From contig DJBQ01000127.1 of assembly GCA_002430125.1 (NCBI GenBank), forward strand, positions 381 through 23,734: a stretch of DNA of 23,354 nucleotides, given 5' to 3'. Positions within the stretch are counted from its first letter, which is position 1, and each line of letters starts with the position of its first letter. Positions 14,723 through 22,966 of the stretch are shown piece after piece. The notes below the pieces were generated by a model. The model searched no databases and was not told the DNA's origin. It worked only from the letters and a program-made list of their open reading frames with translations. Source of the stretch: Rhodobacterales bacterium UBA5972. GTDB lineage: Bacteria > Pseudomonadota > Alphaproteobacteria > Rhodobacterales > Rhodobacteraceae. A program made the position numbers and the translations under genes.

Positions 14723-15369
14723 CGTTTGATGAACTTGCCGCCCTTTGCGCGGCGGACGGTCTGGCGATTGTCGGCGCGTTTCACCCTGATACCAACGACA
14801 AAGCGCCGATTGGGTGCCAGACGCTGGTAATGCTTGGGCCAGACGAGCCGGGGTTCTGGCAGCGCATCACGTCATGCCCGGAGTACAGCGCCGCCAATCC
14901 GATTGACCGATGGTCAGAACGGGTCATCGGCCGACTGGCCACAAAGGTATCTGCAACCGCCTTGTTCCCGTTTGGCGGCCCAGCCTATCAGCCGTTCATC
15001 AGCTGGGCATTGCGCACTGGACAAATCTGGTCGTCGCCTGTCAGCCTGCTGGTGCATGACAGCGCCGGATTGTTTGTATCGTTTCGCGGCGCATTGGCTT
15101 TCATGCAGAAAATCGATTTGCCGGAGAAAACCGAACCCTCACCGTGCGAAAGTTGCGTTGAAAAACCGTGTTTAACCGCCTGTCCGGTGGCGGCACTTGG
15201 GCCACAGGGCTATGATGTTGTTGCTTGTCACGGCTATCTTGACGGCGCAGGCAAAGAAACTTGTCTTTCTTCGGGTTGTCTCGCACGCTGTTCTTGCCCC
15301 ATCAGCAAAAACTATGGCAGGCTGGCAGAACAGTCTGCGCATCATATGCGGGCCTTTCAAAAAGGATAA
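14719..15369 (+). CDS. Cysteine-rich 4Fe-4S (ferredoxin/QueG-like) protein of unknown function
   Basis: A 216-aa soluble protein. The C-terminal third carries nine cysteines. The first group, CESCVEKPCLTACP (Cys143, 146, 151, 155), is a ferredoxin-like cluster motif with one extra residue between the second and third Cys. The second group (Cys170, 182, 187, 191, 193) ends CLARCSCP and could hold another cluster. The N-terminal two-thirds, with ALFPFGGPAYQPF and a ...SLLVHDSAGLFVSFRGAL segment, resembles unassigned 'ferredoxin' proteins of proteobacteria and, more distantly, QueG-type epoxyqueuosine reductases; I see no cobalamin-binding signature. Translation is coupled to the hydroxylase gene by a four-base overlap, and sixA begins three bases after its stop. 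It may pass electrons to a partner enzyme, but this is unproven. Confidence 0.85.
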   Translation: MTFDELAALCAADGLAIVGAFHPDTNDKAPIGCQTLVMLGPDEPGFWQRITSCPEYSAANPIDRWSERVIGRLATKVSATALFPFGGPAYQPFISWALRTGQIWSSPVSLLVHDSAGLFVSFRGALAFMQKIDLPEKTEPSPCESCVEKPCLTACPVAALGPQGYDVVACHGYLDGAGKETCLSSGCLARCSCPISKNYGRLAEQSAHHMRAFQKG

Positions 15370-15372
15370 TCA

Positions 15373-15873
15373 ATGAAGCGTCTTATTCTTGTCCGCCATG
15401 CGAAATCCAGTTGGTCCGATCAATCTATCGATGACAAGAACCGCCCCTTGAACGAACGCGGGCAAAGTGACGCCCTGACGATCGGGACCTGGCTGGCATC
15501 GCAGGGATTGCAGCCCGATCAGGTTTTGTCATCAACCGCCACGCGTTGCCGCGAAACCTGGGACGGTATTAGCAAGGGCCTTGCACCGGTTGCTGACGTT
15601 TCGTTTCACGATTTCCTGTATATGTCGACCGATCAGGAAATGCTGGGTGTCTTGCGCACAGCCACGGGGAATACAGTGTTGATGTTGGGCCATATGCCCG
15701 GGATCGGCGAGCTGGCGCGCGACCTGCGCCAAGACCCGCCACCCATGCATGATCTGTTTCGGAAATACCCAACCGGCTCGGTGACTGTGCTAACACCGCA
15801 TGTCGAAGACTGGGTTCAGCTGGGATATGGTGATGCAGATTGCGAGATTTTCATCACACCAGCCGATATGTAA
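15373..15873 (+). CDS. SixA-type histidine phosphatase family protein
   Basis: A 166-aa member of the phosphoglycerate mutase/histidine phosphatase superfamily. The RHG-type motif is LVRHAKSSW with the nucleophile His9 (Arg8 beside it). Further catalytic residues lie in SSTATRCRET (Arg58) and MLGHMPGI (His107). The compact size and the RHAKSSW variant match the SixA group, which dephosphorylates phosphohistidine proteins in E. coli; the target here is unknown. AAAGGA precedes the ATG, which lies three bases after the Fe-S gene stop. It is the last gene of its run and is followed by a strong terminator. Confidence 0.92.
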   Translation: MKRLILVRHAKSSWSDQSIDDKNRPLNERGQSDALTIGTWLASQGLQPDQVLSSTATRCRETWDGISKGLAPVADVSFHDFLYMSTDQEMLGVLRTATGNTVLMLGHMPGIGELARDLRQDPPPMHDLFRKYPTGSVTVLTPHVEDWVQLGYGDADCEIFITPADM

Positions 15874-15876
15874 CAA

Positions 15877-15904
15877 AAAACCCCGGCGCAAAGGCCGGGG
15901 TTTT
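15877..15904. terminator. Bidirectional intrinsic terminator
   Basis: CCCCGGC (15881-15887), a 6-base loop and GCCGGGG (15894-15900) form a GC-rich stem. AAAA lies ahead of it and TTTT after it, so it reads as a terminator on both strands. It begins three bases after the phosphatase stop and 22 bases before the bztD stop on the opposite strand, and so serves both converging units. Confidence 0.92.
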
Positions 15905-15925
15905 CATTTACCGAAGTCGTAAGGT

Positions 15926-16717
15926 TTAGTGACCCAGAATCTGGCTGAGGAACAGCTTGGTCCGGTCGCTTTGTGGGTTGTTGAAAAATTCGCTGGGTTC
16001 GTTTTGTTCAACGATTTGCCCGGCATCCATAAAGATCACCCGGTTTGCCACGGCTTGGGCGAAACCCATTTCGTGGGTGACAACCAGCATGGTCATACCC
16101 TCTTCAGCCAAGGCGATCATGGTGTCCAGAACCTCTTTGATCATCTCAGGGTCAAGGGCCGATGTGGGTTCGTCAAACAGCATGATCCGTGGCTTCATGC
16201 ACAAAGACCGCGCAATCGCCACCCGCTGCTGTTGACCGCCGGATAATTGGCCGGGATATTTCAGCGCCTGTTCCGGGATCTTCACTTTTTCCAGGAAATG
16301 CATGGCAATTTCCTCGGCTTCCTTTTTCGGGGTCTTGCGAACCCAGATCGGTGCCAAGGTGCAGTTTTCCAGAATGGTCAGGTGCGGAAACAGGTTAAAG
16401 TGCTGAAACACCATCCCAACCTCGGACCGAATACGGTCGATATTCTTGAGGTCGGACGACAGTTCCGTCCCGTCAACCACGATCTTGCCCTGTTGGTGTT
16501 CTTCAAGCGCGTTGATGCACCGGATAAGCGTTGATTTTCCCGACCCCGAGGGGCCACAAACCACAATCCGTTCACCGCGTTGAACAGTCAGATCGATATC
16601 GCGCAAAACGTGGAAAGCGCCGAACCATTTGTTCATATTCGTGATTTGAATCGCAATTTCGTCGGATACCAGCATTTGCGAGCGGTTAATTTCGCGGTCA
16701 GTTACTGCGTTAGACAT
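15926..16717 (-). CDS. bztD: Amino-acid ABC transporter ATP-binding protein BztD/AapP
   Basis: A 263-aa cytoplasmic ATPase of the polar amino-acid uptake family. Walker A is GPSGSGKST (55-63), the Q-loop lies in [13 protein letters not shown], the signature is LSGGQQQR (158-165), Walker B is [12 protein letters not shown] (178-189), and the switch His is in VVTHEMGFA. It powers the BztB/BztC permease pair for glutamate, glutamine, aspartate and asparagine, by analogy with Rhodobacter. GGGAG about 9 bases upstream supports ATG 16717. It is last in the bztABCD run, 13 bases after bztC, and ends at the shared terminator. Confidence 0.96.
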   Translation of the reverse strand: MSNAVTDREINRSQMLVSDEIAIQITNMNKWFGAFHVLRDIDLTVQRGERIVVCGPSGSGKSTLIRCINALEEHQQGKIVVDGTELSSDLKNIDRIRSEVGMVFQHFNLFPHLTILENCTLAPIWVRKTPKKEAEEIAMHFLEKVKIPEQALKYPGQLSGGQQQRVAIARSLCMKPRIMLFDEPTSALDPEMIKEVLDTMIALAEEGMTMLVVTHEMGFAQAVANRVIFMDAGQIVEQNEPSEFFNNPQSDRTKLFLSQILGH

Positions 16718-16730
16718 TTTTCATTCTCCC

Positions 16731-18032
16731 TTAGCTGTGTCCGGTCTGAAGCTTGCGCTCCAGATACATGGAATAACGTGACATCGAGAAACAGACGACC
16801 CAGAACATTAACGCGATAAAACCATAAAGTTCCCAGACAATCCCGTTCCAGTTGGAATCAGCACGGATAGCATTTGACAGGCCAATCGGGTCCAACAAGC
16901 CGATGATCGACACCAGCGTGGTGTCTTTGAACAGCCCGATAAAGTTTGACACGATCGACGGAATAGCGATTTTCAGCGCTTGCGGCATGATGATCAGGCG
17001 CATGGATTTCCAGTAATCCAGCCCCAGCGCATCAGCTGCTTCGTACTGCCCCTTTGGCAAAGCTGCCAGACCACCACGGATGACTTCGGCCATATAGGCC
17101 GATGCAAACAGCGTCACCATGATCATCACCCTTAGAATGATGTCAAAATTTGTACCCGGCGGCAGGAAGTAATTCAGCAATGTCGAGGCCACGAACAGCA
17201 ACGTGATCAAAGGCACACCGCGAATAAACTCGATAAAGCCAATACACAGCGAACGGATGATCAACAGGTTTGATTGCCGCCCAAGTGCCAGAAAAATCCC
17301 GATCGGCAAAGACAGGGCAATACCGGTGATCCCGATAGTGACCGACAACATAAAGCCACCGAACATGGCGCTTTCAACGCTTTCAATACCGATTGGCAGA
17401 ATGGATTGCATCGCGTCGGCAAATACCCCGGCAAGCAGCATCCACCACAGGATCGGCAAAAGGATCGCAGCAAGAGTTGACCCCAGCGTACCTAGTAGAT
17501 TGGACAAATAGACAGCGGCCAAACCGCCGATAACAAAGCCCAGAATAATTGAAATCGGCAGCCAGACCGACCCACCCCATAACAGCCAGAAGGCGAGGAA
17601 CGGATAGACCGCCGTCAGCCACAAAATCCGGCGCGGCAGGGTGTCATACAATACCGGCGCAATCGCTACCAGCATCAGCACAAAAGCCAAAATCGGCCGC
17701 CAGTAAAGCTCGGACGGGTAAAACCCGAACAGCAACTGGTGATACCGTTCGCGGATCACCGCCCAGCAAGCACCGCTTGCATCTTCGCCATACGCCGCTT
17801 TGATCGCATCCCGACAACCACCAAGACTGTCTGCGGTCATGCTTGACTGAAAGATCCACGGCAGCGTGCCGGCCAGAGCTTTATAAAGGAAAAACAGCGC
17901 CAGCAGCGTCAGGATGGCGTTGGGGATGCTGGAAAACAGGTTTTCGCGCATCCATTTGACAGCCCCGGCCTGCGCCAAAGGCGGCGCCTTTTCGGGCAAC
18001 ATTTCGGTGCGGACGTAAGAAGTATTTGTCAT
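16731..18032 (-). CDS. bztC: Amino-acid ABC transporter permease BztC/AapM
   Basis: A 433-aa inner-membrane permease. A long N-terminal half with a membrane helix near 36-53, a soluble segment containing two Cys (GGCRDAIKAAYGEDASGACW) and several more helices precedes the HisM/HisQ-type transport domain. In that domain the EAA loop that contacts the ATPase is visible as GLAALPKGQYEAADALGLDY, followed by IMPQALKIAIPS. The extended length is usual for Bzt/Aap permeases and not for the shorter HisM type. The start ATG is one base after the bztB stop, so the two are almost certainly translated together and form the heterodimeric channel. Confidence 0.95.
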   Translation of the reverse strand: MTNTSYVRTEMLPEKAPPLAQAGAVKWMRENLFSSIPNAILTLLALFFLYKALAGTLPWIFQSSMTADSLGGCRDAIKAAYGEDASGACWAVIRERYHQLLFGFYPSELYWRPILAFVLMLVAIAPVLYDTLPRRILWLTAVYPFLAFWLLWGGSVWLPISIILGFVIGGLAAVYLSNLLGTLGSTLAAILLPILWWMLLAGVFADAMQSILPIGIESVESAMFGGFMLSVTIGITGIALSLPIGIFLALGRQSNLLIIRSLCIGFIEFIRGVPLITLLFVASTLLNYFLPPGTNFDIILRVMIMVTLFASAYMAEVIRGGLAALPKGQYEAADALGLDYWKSMRLIIMPQALKIAIPSIVSNFIGLFKDTTLVSIIGLLDPIGLSNAIRADSNWNGIVWELYGFIALMFWVVCFSMSRYSMYLERKLQTGHS

Positions 18033-18033
18033 C

Positions 18034-19251
18034 TCACCGCTCCTTCAGTTTGATAGATTCGTTGTACCAGTTCATGATGGCCGAAACTGTCAGTGAAATG
18101 GTCAGGTAACATGCCATCAACATCAGCAGGCTTTCCATCTCGCGGCCCGTTTGGTTCAGAGTAATGCCGCCCAGCGTTCCGGTGATATCCATATAGCCAA
18201 CGGCGATTGCCAGTGACGAGTTCTTGGTCAGGTTCAGATACTGCGAGATCAGCGGCGGGATAATCACCCGTAACGCCTGCGGCAGAATGATCAGGCTCAT
18301 CGTACGACCCGGCCGGATACCCAGCGCAAAGGCCGCTTCGGTCTGGCCATGCGAGACCGCCTGAATACCAGAACGAACCGCTTCGGCGATAAAGGCCGCC
18401 GTATACAGCGACAGGGCCAGCCACAACGCGATCAACGAGTTGCGCATGTAAAACCCACCGGCAAAGTTAAAGCCTTTCAGCACCGGCATGTCCAACCCAA
18501 TGGGTTTGCCCATGACAAAGTAAACCAAAACTGACGGGATCACAAAAATCGCCAGATTGACCCACATCACCGGCAGAATTTGACCGGTCGCTTCCTGCTT
18601 TTTGCGCGCCATACGGGCAAAGGACCACATACCAATCAGCGACACCACAAATACTGCGATGACAATCCATGACCCATCATAGAAAACCGGCTTGGGGATA
18701 TAAAACCCGCGATTGGTCAGGGCGACAGACTCTCCCAGATACATCGATGCAGTTGCATCAGCGCCGCGAAAATCCCTTGGTTGTGGAAAGGTTTCGATGA
18801 AGATCGCCATGAACAGCACGATCCACAGCAGAACCGGCACATTGCGGAAACCTTCGATATAAACCGTCATCAGGCGCGCCACGATCCAGTTCTTGGACAG
18901 ACGCAGAACACCGACTGTCACCCCGATTAACGTGGCAGTGATACAGCCCAGCACGGCGACAAGCAGGGTATTAAGGATACCGACCAAAGCTGCCCGCGCA
19001 TGTGTGCTTTGAGACGTATACTCAACCAGCCTTTGGTTGATGTCATACCCGGCAGGGTGCGTCAAAAAGCCAAAGCTTAGCGGCTTGCCGAGTGCGGCCA
19101 AATTTTCAGCTGCGTTGTTCAGCAGCCACGCCACACCAAGCATAAACAAAATAAGCGCGACGGCTTGGATGGTTAGGGAACGATACCGTGTATCGTATAT
19201 CAGCATACTTAAGCGGAACACGCTTTTATCGGTGTCGGTAGTTGCAGTCAT
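18034..19251 (-). CDS. bztB: Amino-acid ABC transporter permease BztB/AapQ
   Basis: A 405-aa inner-membrane permease and partner of BztC. The first helix spans about 27-47. A soluble stretch (about 50-85) precedes the core, and a second insertion near 155-190 separates membrane segments. The ATPase-contacting EAA loop reads SGIQAVSHGQTEAAFALGIR, followed by ILPQALRVIIPPLISQYLN. Length and insertions fit the Bzt/Aap type. AGAGGG lies about 9 bases upstream of ATG 19251. It is separated from bztA by 141 bases holding a hairpin that probably lowers its expression relative to the binding protein. Confidence 0.95.
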   Translation of the reverse strand: MTATTDTDKSVFRLSMLIYDTRYRSLTIQAVALILFMLGVAWLLNNAAENLAALGKPLSFGFLTHPAGYDINQRLVEYTSQSTHARAALVGILNTLLVAVLGCITATLIGVTVGVLRLSKNWIVARLMTVYIEGFRNVPVLLWIVLFMAIFIETFPQPRDFRGADATASMYLGESVALTNRGFYIPKPVFYDGSWIVIAVFVVSLIGMWSFARMARKKQEATGQILPVMWVNLAIFVIPSVLVYFVMGKPIGLDMPVLKGFNFAGGFYMRNSLIALWLALSLYTAAFIAEAVRSGIQAVSHGQTEAAFALGIRPGRTMSLIILPQALRVIIPPLISQYLNLTKNSSLAIAVGYMDITGTLGGITLNQTGREMESLLMLMACYLTISLTVSAIMNWYNESIKLKER

Positions 19252-19352
19252 ATCGCTGCGCCCTCTGTTGGAAGTTCGTTGATGCCGTGTGTCGCGAGCT
19301 CGTATGGCGGCTTGCGATCAGTTCACAGTCAACGATTTGTCTGGACAAGACA

Positions 19353-19381
19353 AAAAGGGCGCGTATGAACCGCGCCCTTTT
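19353..19381 (-). terminator. Hairpin with T-tract between bztA and bztB
   Basis: GGGCGCG (19357-19363) and CGCGCCC (19371-19377) form a 7-bp GC stem with a 7-base loop, flanked by AAAA and TTTT. Read on the minus strand it stands 11 bases after the bztA stop and is followed by a T-run. It looks like an intrinsic terminator that part of the transcription passes, or a stem that stabilises bztA mRNA. Either would give more binding protein than permease, a known arrangement in ABC uptake operons. Confidence 0.8.
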
Positions 19382-19392
19382 CTAATGTTCGC

Positions 19393-20412
19393 TTAACGGA
19401 ACGGAGGCGAATAGATCAGACCGCCGTTTGCCCATTGTGCGTTCAAGCCGCGTGCAAGGCCAATTGATGTCGCTTCGCCGATATTGCGGGCGAAGATTTC
19501 ACCATAATTGCCACCAGCAGCAATTGCGCGTGCAGCCCATGCTTTATCAAGACCCAGCATGCTGCCAAGGTCACCCTCGGTGCCCAACAGGCGGTTGATT
19601 TCCGGATTGTTACCCGGTGCTTTGGACATTTCAGCCAGATTGGCCGAAGTGACGCCCAGTTCTTCTGCTGAAATCAAAGCGTTCAAAGTCCACTTTACCA
19701 AATCAGCCCATTGATCGTCGCCATGACGAACAAGCGGACCCAGTGGCTCTTTTGAAATAATTTCGGGCAGCAGAACATGGTCGCCCGGATTTTCAAAAGT
19801 CGCACGTGTCGCAGCCAGACCGGATGCGTCCGTTGTGTAAACGTCGCAAGCACCGGCAAGATACTGTTGCTGAGCTTCAGCATTGGTTTCGATCGGCACT
19901 GGCTCGTACTTGATGTTGTTTGCACGGAAATAATCTGCCAGGTTCAGCTCGGTTGTTGTACCGGTCTGAATGCAGACAGTCGCGCCGTCCAGATCTTTGG
20001 CCGAGGCAACACCCAAGGCTTTTGGAACCATAAAGCCCTGACCGTCGTAATAGTTTACGCCGATAAAGGTGAACTTCAGGTCAACATCGCGGCTGAATGT
20101 CCAGGTCGTGTTACGTGCCAGAACGTCGACTTCACCCGAAGCAAGCGCTGTAAAGCGGGTCTTGCCGGTTGTTGGGGTGAATTTGACGGCCTTTGCGTCG
20201 CCCAGAACGGCCGCTGCAATTGCGCGACAAACGGACACGTCAAAGCCGTCCCATTCGCCATTTGCATCCGGGGCCGCAAAGCCAACCAGACCGGTCGAAA
20301 CGCCACACTGCAAAAACCCTTTGGCTTTAACATCATCCATAGTGCCGGCAGACGCCAGACCTGCAGCCAATCCAGCTACTGTCAGCGCACCGAGAAATAC
20401 TGATTTTTTCAT
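19393..20412 (-). CDS. bztA: Amino-acid ABC transporter periplasmic binding protein BztA/AapJ
   Basis: A 339-aa periplasmic solute-binding protein. A signal peptide (MKKSVFLGALTVAGLAAG, cleavage likely after ASA near residue 22) leads into the SBP_bac_3 fold. Visible features include GFLQCGVSTGLVGFAAPD, the WDGFDVSVCRAIAAAVLGD block and TPTTGKTRFTALASGEVDVL, where ligand-binding Arg/Thr residues usually lie. It delivers glutamate, glutamine, aspartate or asparagine to BztBC by family analogy. I chose ATG 20412 because the signal peptide starts there and AGGAAGAGG precedes it; the frame stays open to 20607 but that extension has no sense as a protein. The 256 bases upstream hold a long inverted repeat and presumably the operon promoter. 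Confidence 0.96.
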   Translation of the reverse strand: MKKSVFLGALTVAGLAAGLASAGTMDDVKAKGFLQCGVSTGLVGFAAPDANGEWDGFDVSVCRAIAAAVLGDAKAVKFTPTTGKTRFTALASGEVDVLARNTTWTFSRDVDLKFTFIGVNYYDGQGFMVPKALGVASAKDLDGATVCIQTGTTTELNLADYFRANNIKYEPVPIETNAEAQQQYLAGACDVYTTDASGLAATRATFENPGDHVLLPEIISKEPLGPLVRHGDDQWADLVKWTLNALISAEELGVTSANLAEMSKAPGNNPEINRLLGTEGDLGSMLGLDKAWAARAIAAGGNYGEIFARNIGEATSIGLARGLNAQWANGGLIYSPPFR

Positions 20413-20525
20413 TTTTACCTCTTCCTGATGGTCCGTCCCTTTTCGGGAGGATTTAGGCCCGAAGGCCAGAATCGTTTTTGTGCCGCGCATCGAAATGCCC
20501 AGCGCGCGCAAGTTTGGACAATTCC

Positions 20526-20569
20526 TTACCATAAGGTCAAGTACACAATCCCCGATTGACCTATGGTAA
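20526..20569. repeat. Long inverted repeat upstream of bztA (candidate operator)
   Basis: TTACCATAAGGTCAA (20526-20540) and TTGACCTATGGTAA (20556-20569) are reverse complements apart from one extra A in the left arm. The spacer is 15 bases. The repeat centres about 135 bases ahead of the bztA ATG and 100 bases after the ATP12 stop. No T-tract follows, so I do not call it a terminator. On the minus strand each arm holds or abuts a TTGACC or GGTCAA hexamer that could act as a -35 box. Confidence 0.55.
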
Positions 20570-20668
20570 CTTGCCGACTCGGGCAGAATTCCTGCATCTG
20601 ATCGCATTTTCCCGGCATCCGGAGGAATCTGATTTGTTTAATGATGTCAGTAAGTTATCACCCTTCAG

Positions 20669-21382
20669 CTAGGCCGGGTTTACCAGTTGAAAGAAGCGAA
20701 AAGAATTCAGGAATCCAGCTTGTTTCAGTGCCGCAGTTTGTTCGGCTTCTTCGTCAATACCCCACATTTCAGTCTGCCAATCCTCGTCAACACGTGACGC
20801 GCGCCACAGATGGTCGGCGTTGCGATGCCCTGAGATCAACGCAAGCGCGATCACCAACGACCCGGAGAGCATGACCAAATCATGAAACCCGGCCATGGAA
20901 AATGCATCTAAAGATGTAACGCAGCTTTGCAACCGTGCAAGGTCTGCTTGGTTTTGGGCCACCGGCATAACGCCGATAGTTGTTGCAAGATTGACCTCAA
21001 GTTCGGACTGCGCCCACACCAATAACGGGTCCCACATCGCCGCCTGTCGTTGCGCCAATTCGATTGGATGTGCCGCGCGGTAACACAGCAGATCGCTGCC
21101 GCCATAGGCTGCCAACAACTGCGCAACTTCGGCCCGCTGCGGCGCGACTTTGTCGATCGCCGCATTGGCGCGGCGGGTCATAGGCATGGTTTCAGGATCG
21201 ACTTTTTCTACCTGAATGCGCCATTCGTCGGCCAATGCCTCGGCCAAATGAAGGGTCGGCAGGACAAGCGGTGCTTTTGCCGGCGTGGTCAGACGGTGCT
21301 TATCCAGAAAGACAGCAAAGCCTCCGTCGATCTCGTGAACGACGACCGCAGTCCAAAACCGCTTTTTAAGCGAGGGGTTCAT
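20669..21382 (-). CDS. ATP12 family F1-ATPase assembly chaperone
   Basis: A 237-aa protein of the ATP12 family, the alphaproteobacterial counterpart of the mitochondrial chaperone that binds F1 alpha subunit before hexamer assembly. The family pattern is clear: KKRFWTAVVVHEIDGGFAVFLDKHRLTTPAKAPLVLP split over the first 42 residues, then EALADEWRIQVEKVDPETMPMTRRANAAID, and an all-helical C-terminal part with YGGSDLLCYRA and FHDLVMLSGSLVIALAL. ATP synthase genes are not in the window. It starts 21 bases after the RluC-like stop, so it is probably third in a fluC-rluC-atp12 unit. Confidence 0.92.
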   Translation of the reverse strand: MNPSLKKRFWTAVVVHEIDGGFAVFLDKHRLTTPAKAPLVLPTLHLAEALADEWRIQVEKVDPETMPMTRRANAAIDKVAPQRAEVAQLLAAYGGSDLLCYRAAHPIELAQRQAAMWDPLLVWAQSELEVNLATTIGVMPVAQNQADLARLQSCVTSLDAFSMAGFHDLVMLSGSLVIALALISGHRNADHLWRASRVDEDWQTEMWGIDEEAEQTAALKQAGFLNSFRFFQLVNPA

Positions 21383-21403
21383 CTTATCTGGTCCGGTCTT
21401 TGC

Positions 21404-22453
21404 TTAACTAAAACTCTCGAACGGATCCGCCGGGGCCCATTTCACTGACCAGCCCAGCATTTCCCATGTATTGGCCATATGTTCCGGCAAAGGGGCCGTC
21501 AGGTGCAATTGCGCTTTGCTGACCGGGTGTTCCAACATGATCGTCCGGGAATGCAGGTGCAGTTTGCGGCTGATATCGCCCCCAAGCTGTGATCCCCAAC
21601 CGTCGCCTTCATTGGTCTGCGCGTTGGTGCCGTATTTGCCGTCGCCAACAATCGGATGGCCAAGTTCCGCCATATGCGCGCGTAACTGGTGGGTGCGGCC
21701 GGTTATCGGCGCCAAGGCGACCCAGGACGTACGTTTCCCGGCCTCTTCCAACACCGAATAATCCGTGGTTGCGTATTTTGCGTCCTGGGTATTTTCAACT
21801 TCATCCGGGTGGATGCAGATCATCTTTTCGCCAGCACCGTTCGGGCCGTGCCCCGGGGCTTTGACAAGCCCATAGCGGATTGTCCCCTTCTTGGGATGCG
21901 GACTGCCGGCAACCGCGGCCCAGTAAATTTTACGGGTCGTGCGCGCCTGAAACGCTTTGGTCAGGGCTGTGGCCATTTTGGCGGTGCGCGCCAGTAACAG
22001 AACGCCCGAGGTGTCCTTGTCAAGCCGATGCACAAGGCGCGGTTTTTCGTCATAGCCGAAACACAAAGCAGCTGCCAAACCATCAACATGGCGGGTCTGG
22101 CCGGAACCACCCTGCGACGCCAGTCCGGCTGGTTTATTGATGGCGATGATATGATCGTCGCGGTAAATCACCGTGTTCTGGATCATCCGCGTATCTTCAA
22201 GGGAAATTGTATCAGGGCGTTTGGGTTGCGAGGTGCGACCCTGTTCTGCCGGCAGCGGCGGTATGCGCACGGACTGGCCTGCCTCCAGCCGGGTTGCGCC
22301 TTTGACACGCCCGCCATCGACACGGATCTCACCTTTGCGGCACAGCTTTTCCAGCCGCCCCTGCCCGATCTGCGGAAAGCGTTTGCGAAACCAGCGGTCA
22401 AGGCGTTGATCGGCCTCGTCAACCGTCACTTCGATCAGTTGAACACTGTTCAT
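21404..22453 (-). CDS. rluC: RluA/RluC-family 23S rRNA pseudouridine synthase
   Basis: A 349-aa pseudouridine synthase. An N-terminal S4 RNA-binding domain (about 14-65, with RLDRWFRKRFPQIGQGRLEK) precedes the RluA catalytic domain. The catalytic Asp145 lies in LVHRLDKDTSGVLLLAR. ITGRTHQLRAHMAELGHPIVGD is the conserved C-terminal motif. The S4 domain and RLD lead-in favour RluC or RluD over RluA; the exact uridines cannot be assigned from sequence, so the symbol is tentative. Its ATG overlaps the fluC end by four bases (ATGA). Confidence 0.92.
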   Translation of the reverse strand: MNSVQLIEVTVDEADQRLDRWFRKRFPQIGQGRLEKLCRKGEIRVDGGRVKGATRLEAGQSVRIPPLPAEQGRTSQPKRPDTISLEDTRMIQNTVIYRDDHIIAINKPAGLASQGGSGQTRHVDGLAAALCFGYDEKPRLVHRLDKDTSGVLLLARTAKMATALTKAFQARTTRKIYWAAVAGSPHPKKGTIRYGLVKAPGHGPNGAGEKMICIHPDEVENTQDAKYATTDYSVLEEAGKRTSWVALAPITGRTHQLRAHMAELGHPIVGDGKYGTNAQTNEGDGWGSQLGGDISRKLHLHSRTIMLEHPVSKAQLHLTAPLPEHMANTWEMLGWSVKWAPADPFESFS

Positions 22454-22833
22454 CCTGCAATTCCTTTAGCTACAGCAATACCCACGATCAGAGCGGCAAT
22501 CGATGCCCCGACGGAGCCGCCAACATAAAGGGCAGCCGCCATCATCCGCCCCCGGTCAAACAGGGAATACGCATCCAGCGAAAAAGCCGAGAATGTAGTA
22601 AAGCCGCCTAAAATTCCGGTCATCACAAACGGCACCCAGCGCGAGGCTTCGGCTTCGCGGGTGATCAGAAATACGAACGCAACGCCCATGATGAACGAGC
22701 CGATGATATTGGCTGTCAACGTGGCATAGGGAAATCCTGTGCCCAGAAGGCGCGCCATGCCGATACCCGTCAGGTACCGGCCTGTGGCGCCAAGCGCCCC
22801 GCCAAGAGCCACCTGAAGCGTCGTAAAAATCAT
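22450..22833 (-). CDS. fluC: Fluoride exporter/channel FluC (CrcB)
   Basis: A 127-aa, four-helix membrane protein that forms dual-topology dimers to let fluoride out of the cell. Family marks are GGALGATGRY (11-20), Asn42 in TANIIGSFIMG, and GGFTTFSAFS (76-85) with the channel-lining Phe residues and the central sodium-site stretch. AAAGGAA about 8 bases upstream supports ATG 22833. No fluoride riboswitch is recognisable in the 133 bases upstream, so expression appears to be constitutive or controlled otherwise. It is first in the fluC-rluC-atp12 unit. Confidence 0.96.
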   Translation of the reverse strand: MIFTTLQVALGGALGATGRYLTGIGMARLLGTGFPYATLTANIIGSFIMGVAFVFLITREAEASRWVPFVMTGILGGFTTFSAFSLDAYSLFDRGRMMAAALYVGGSVGASIAALIVGIAVAKGIAG

Positions 22834-22966
22834 ATCCCGTTCCTTTTCGTTCAGCCAAAGCCATGGACCCAGCCAAGCTGAAATGTCAAGGGATCAGGGT
22901 TGATGCATGCGGGTTTCCCTGCGGTGACTGCGGGTCATGCTCTGGCTTGTCGCCGTTGGAGGGCGC

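Noticed and set aside
20413..20607. N-terminal extension of BztA from the open frame up to 20607
   Set aside because: The signal peptide and a strong ribosome site place the start at 20412; the extension overlaps the proposed control region.
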